From assembly GCF_000208865.1 (NCBI RefSeq), contig NC_018398.1, positions 2,418,001 to 2,482,000 of the forward strand: a stretch of 64,000 bases of DNA. The letters run 5' to 3'. Positions 60,001 to 64,000 of the stretch are shown piece after piece. The position numbers and the translations under genes are program-made. Within the stretch, counting starts at the first letter, position 1. Each line of letters starts with the position of its first letter. This DNA comes from Neospora caninum Liverpool. Its lineage: Eukaryota; Apicomplexa; Conoidasida; Eucoccidiorida; Sarcocystidae. The notes below the pieces were generated by a model. The model was not told where the DNA came from. It saw only the letters and a list, made by a program, of their open reading frames with translations, and ran no database searches.

Positions 60001-63000
60001 CACCGCAAACCCAAACGCCTGAAATGCACAGTTTTGCTGTCTCAAGAAAACAGAGGTTGACGTTGACACTGCACACACGCGCTTTGGATGCCGGAACTCG
60101 GGTGAACAAGGAAAGCCACAGGGCACTTGCAACTAGCTCTGTAACCACCTGAAGACAACAGACTAGCTCCTGCGGGCACAAGGCGTCTGGCCTTTTCTTC
60201 CCCCTCCGACATCTCTGCTCCTCTCTCTCTCGTTCTCGCTTCCTTTCGCCCTTTATCTCCTTTTCTCTCTCTCCCTTTCCTTCACCCTTTCCCTCGTTCT
60301 CTGTCTACCTCTCTCTCCCGTTCCTTCACTCTTTCCCTCGTTCTCTGTCTACCTCTCTCTCCCTTTCCTTCACTCTTTCCCTCGTTCTCTGTCTACCTCT
60401 CTCTCCCTTTCCTTCACTCTTTCCCTCGTTCTCTGTCTACCTCTCTCTCCCGTTCCTTCACTCTTTCCCTCGTTCTCTGTCTACCTCTCTCTCCCTTTCC
60501 TTCACTCTTTCCCTCGTTCTCTGTCTACCTCTCTCTCCCTTTCCTTCACTCTTTCCCTCGTTCTCTGTCTACCTCTCTCTTCCTTTCCTTCACACTTTCC
60601 CTCGTTCTCTGTCTACCTCTCTCTCCCTTTCCTTTCACTCTTTCCCTCGTTCTCTTTCTGGCTTCCTTTTTCCCGCGGGCTCACCGTCGGCCTGGGGATC
60701 GAGTGCAGAGGTCGTGCGGACGGTGGCGCCAGTCGAGTCGACGAAGTCTCCGCCGAACGAGTTGAGGCCGTCAGCGGTTCCAAATCCCCGCAGGCGAAAG
60801 GCCTCTGTGCTGATGAGATCCTCGGAAGGCGTTGCGAGCTCGAGGACCGTCTGGGGCGATGGAGCCTGCGCAAAAACGAAGAAAAAAGACCACAGAGACA
60901 CACCGGGCGGGACAGACGCAAATCACGAGAGATACACGCCAAGAAGGGAGAAGCAGGCGAGGAAAAACCAAAACGCGGAAATGGAAAAAGAGGTGACACA
61001 GTCACAGAAAACTCCAATCCCGCGGGCGTGAATCTAGTCTTTTCGCCTTTTCAATTCCCCATTTCCCCCGTTTCTTCCTCCCTCTCCCGAAACCCGTTTG
61101 TCTCCTGGCGGCGTCTGGTCTTCCGTCTGTCTCGCCGGTTCACCACAGCGGAATATGCCTCCAAAGTTCTTGCTCCTGGCTACTTGCATGCCTATACATA
61201 TATACATGTATATATATACATGTATATATGTGTGTGTAAGTGTCTTTATGGAGGCATTGCCGTATTTGTGGGGGCTTACGAGGATGGTGGGGGCGGTGTT
61301 GGAGAGGTTGATGAGGGCGCCGGCGTCGTCGCCTGAAAGGCCGTCGAGCGCAGTGTGGCCCACCGCACTGGCTCTAGCAGGAAGGCCGAGGAATTCTTGG
61401 AAATACTTGGACTGGAAGAGACGCTCAAAGAACTTCTCGCGCGTGATCCGTCCTGAGAAACCAAAGTGCATCGCGTGCTGGATCGACACCTGGAGAGACA
61501 GCTGGGCGACACAGTTCGTACCCCCAAAATACGCACGGATATACACCGCAGATGCACGCACGTATGTACTAACGGACAAATGGAAGGTGTGTACGCAAAC
61601 ATATACGCAAAAATATAGACATATGTGTAATTATGTGCGTCCGCTAATGAATATTTGCACATTAATATATATATATATATATGCATATGTGCTGTGGCGA
61701 GTAATACGTTGCTTGGGTGTTCTCTCGCACGTGTACTTCTTGGAGGCAGACAGGGGTTGAGATGTCACGCGTGAGAAGGCGCGGTTTCCTCGGCAAACGA
61801 ACATAATCCAAGGGACAAAGTGTCGGCGGCGGACACCGACGGCGCCGTTACCCACAGTGTGCATGCACAGAGAGATTGAGACCACGGTTCCAGTCTTCTT
61901 TTTGCCTAGGCTCTCTCTCTCTTCGCTGCTGCGCCGGCTCCCGCGGTCCGGTACCTGTGGGGACGAGCTGTCTGTACACCTCGTGGATCCGCGGGTCTTC
62001 CTCGAGAATCGCCTCCAGCATTTGCTCGCTGCAATCCACGAACAGCGAAGGTTTCTCCGATCCCCCTGTGCCGCTGCCTCCGACGTACTCAAACTGCGGT
62101 GGCCGAATCAGAAACGCGGACGCGGGCGGATCCGCTGAACAAATACAGGAGCGAGAAAGCGCGTTGCTTTTTCCGTTGCTGCCGCCATCAGGAGCGGAGG
62201 GAGAGGCGCCGGGACCGCGGGGCGTCAAACCCCGACTGTGGCCGCAACGCGCGCCAAGTCGGTTCCGCGGCTGCACTCCTTACCGTTTTCCTCTCGCCCG
62301 AGTTGCGAGGTGCACAGACAGCGAGAGAGGAAGGACACTCGCCACCGCCATCCACATCGCGAGACGAGACGGCAGAAAACGGACAAGGCGAGCCTGCACT
62401 TGGCGCCGGAGGCGAACGAGGGAGACAATGGAACCAACTCGGGGGAGAAAGGAACCAGAAGAGACAGCGCGAGGAGAGGCAGGCGAGACGAATGCCAGGT
62501 CGGCCAGGAGACTAGGACTCAAAGCGACACGGCGAGACGCAAAGATACGCGGAACCCCGACGCTTACGAGCGAGTTGTGCGCGGTGTGCCACGACATCGG
62601 TCTCATGGAGCTTCCAGAATTCCTCGCGGCTCAGCACCTTTCCTGGTGTGCGGCCCTCTCTTCCCTTCTTCACGTTTTTTCCAGCTGAAAGGCTTCTTCC
62701 ATTCGCTGCGTCTCCGGTGTCTGGGTCAGCTTCGTTTGACCTGTCGCCGAGGTCGCTTTCGTCTGGCTCGCCGACAAGAAACTGATACAGGTTTCGCAAA
62801 ACTGCGTTCTTCTGCAGCAAACTGCGCCGCGTGGCTACCACTTCGCGCTCTTCCCGCAAGCTCTCGAATCTCTCCACTGTCTCAAGATGCAGACGAGGGC
62901 GAACCCCCACTGGAGCAGCGGCAAGAGGGGTGGGGGGGGAAGAAAGGGACGGTTGCTGAAGTTTAGCTGGCCTGGGAAACAAAAAAAGAGGCGGAGAAAG

Positions 63001-63801
63001 AAACGCCCAGAATCATCTTCGCTCGCTGGCACACGACTTGCGCTGGTTTGTCGCAACGAGGAAACACGACTCGCGCGAACGCCGTCATTTCTTCGCTCGG
63101 CGCTTCACAGATACCATCGCGGAAGAAGATCTATAGCCGGTAATGATGAGCGTCGAAAACCAGGCACGTGTACAGCTGGAAGAGGTGCGCGGAAAAGGTA
63201 CGGGGATCCCCGTACACGCGAGAACGAATCGCGACAAGACAAACACGGTTTGTGAGTTATCTCGATATGTGTGCAGTCGCAAACGAAGCAAAATATCTGC
63301 ATTGCCGACACAGCACACAGACTGAATGCTGGCTTCAGATTCGATCTGAAGAGCTCAAGCTGTTTCTTCGCAGTCTGCTTACTTTTGCTGGTCTTTGCCG
63401 GGGCCGCTCGCACTCTTGGTTCGCTTCGGCAGTCCTGGAGCAGAATCGTCTCCGCGGGATCCCAGGCCTGAGGCCACGCCCCGTTTTTTGCCCGAGTCGG
63501 AGACACCCTCCTGTCGGCCCTCGCCCTGTCCACCAGGTGTATGTACACCTGACCCAGGTGTACCGGCAGGGTCAGGCGTGCGTCCGCTCTGGACTCTGGG
63601 AGGGGTTGCGCAGCCCGGCGCGACCGAGGCTCTTTCGCTCTCTTGCGCGACTTCGGCGCCTGGAAGAGAAGGCGACCTCGAGCTCGGTGCGGCGATCGCG
63701 GCAAAGGCAGCGGGAAGCAGAAGGACGCGCAGTGAGAGCGACGCATGCAGATCCGACGTCGCCGGGAGGGCCAGAGCGCTTTTCAAGTCCTCCAGGAAAA
63801 C
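56575..63801 (-). CDS. TFIIH core subunit p62/Tfb1-like protein (5' end outside window)
   Basis: Eleven exons: 63383-63801, 62568-62971, 61955-62134, 61280-61452, 60685-60865, 59637-59945, 58918-59234, 58175-58271, 57776-57870, 57218-57283 and 56575-56796. All phases agree, giving 820 residues without the missing start. Two BSD-like stretches occur in the p62 arrangement. The first runs from LLQKNAVLRNLYQFLVG to LSREEFWKLHE. The second runs from CSEQMLEAILEEDPRIHEVY through the spliced GRITREKFFERLFQSKYFQ, matching the human EKEFWTRFFQSHYF segment. The C-terminus has VTELLQHFYASA, then EEKRKRIIQALDATKNELE, and a helical end, like p62's LLRHFW...EEK region. p62 is a structural TFIIH subunit in transcription initiation and nucleotide-excision repair, and its N-terminal PH domain binds activators and repair factors. 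That domain should lie beyond position 64000, because the first exon seen begins at an acceptor. Low-complexity linkers make it longer than human p62 (548). Confidence 0.77.
56908..57013. repeat. two (TA)n tracts
   Basis: TA runs at about 56908-56931 and 56981-57013 lie in the last intron of the p62-like gene, separated by ACGTATGAAATGCAAG-type sequence. Confidence 0.9.
58338..58358. repeat. (AT)n microsatellite
   Basis: About ten AT units next to AAATAT-rich sequence in intron 7 of the p62-like gene. Confidence 0.85.
60287..60656. repeat. 44 bp pyrimidine-rich minisatellite, about 8.5 copies
   Basis: The unit starts CTTTCCCTCGTTCTCTGTCT and ends CTTCACT. Copies begin at 60287, 60331, 60375, 60419, 60463, 60507, 60551 and 60595, exactly 44 bases apart, with a ninth shifted by one base at 60640. 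Differences are single bases (CCCG versus CCCT, CACT versus CACA). The array is purely pyrimidine apart from a few G and A per unit and lies in intron 5 of the p62-like gene, ending about 30 bases before the donor of exon 60685-60865 (downstream on the minus strand). Confidence 0.97.
61665..61682. repeat. (TA)n microsatellite
   Basis: About nine TA units in intron 3 of the p62-like gene. Confidence 0.88.
63536..63549. repeat. GGTGTATGTACACC element in coding exon
   Basis: A GTGTA-NN-TACAC element with G/C-extended arms in the first visible exon of the p62-like gene. It is followed within 10 bases by a half-site, AGGTGTACC. Confidence 0.75.
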
Positions 63802-64000
63802 CTGCCGCTGGCGTTGCAGGAGTCCACCGCGAGGCAACAGAAGCAAACGCGCAGAAAAGCGTTGCAGGTGTGACACGCCTCGCCGTCAACACACACACAC
63901 GCCCAACTCAGGCGCAACCACGGGACTGCGGTCGAAAGAAAACAGTGCAAACGTGAAAATGTGGAGATATCTGTCCTTCTTCTCGAGAGAATGTGCGTTT

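Overview
The window reads as nuclear DNA of a tissue-cyst coccidian of the Toxoplasma/Neospora/Hammondia group. The basis is moderately GC-rich sequence, genes split by many short GT-AG introns, long UTR-like spacers, abundant (TA)n tracts, copies of the CGTCTCT/AGAGACG heptad known from Toxoplasma promoters, and protein families in apicomplexan form. I cannot settle the genus from this sequence alone.

I rebuilt nine multi- or single-exon genes by hand, checking that every intron keeps reading phase. Left to right they are: a Sec14/CRAL-TRIO lipid-transfer protein (minus, 1578-4561); a DnaJ/DnaJ-X co-chaperone (plus, 8359-13137); a small unrecognised multi-pass membrane protein (minus, 15917-19946); a four-helix membrane protein resembling a lone voltage-sensor domain (plus, 22055-24617); an unrecognised conserved-looking soluble protein (minus, 25983-30174, possibly starting as far up as 31164); an intronless sphingolipid synthase of the sphingomyelin/IPC synthase family (plus, 35653-36939); splicing factor SF3A1 (minus, 39563-43374); the PP2A B56 regulatory subunit (plus, 48825-53942); and a TFIIH p62/Tfb1-like subunit (minus, 56575-63801, 5' part outside the window).

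The nine genes alternate strand without exception, so the window is a chain of head-to-head pairs sharing 2-5.5 kb upstream regions and tail-to-tail pairs separated by 1.4-2.8 kb. The genes do not form a pathway. They are housekeeping functions: lipid transfer and sphingolipid synthesis, protein folding, splicing, transcription/repair and phosphatase control, plus three less understood proteins.

The non-coding fraction holds the least expected signals. A dispersed palindrome of the form GTGTA-NN-TACAC occurs at least nine times, in introns, spacers and coding exons. An AT-rich segment inside a B56 intron looks foreign to its surroundings and may be organelle-derived. A related ~55 bp element occurs twice, 33 kb apart. 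A 44 bp minisatellite fills a p62 intron. I found no convincing tRNA, rRNA, transposon or CRISPR.
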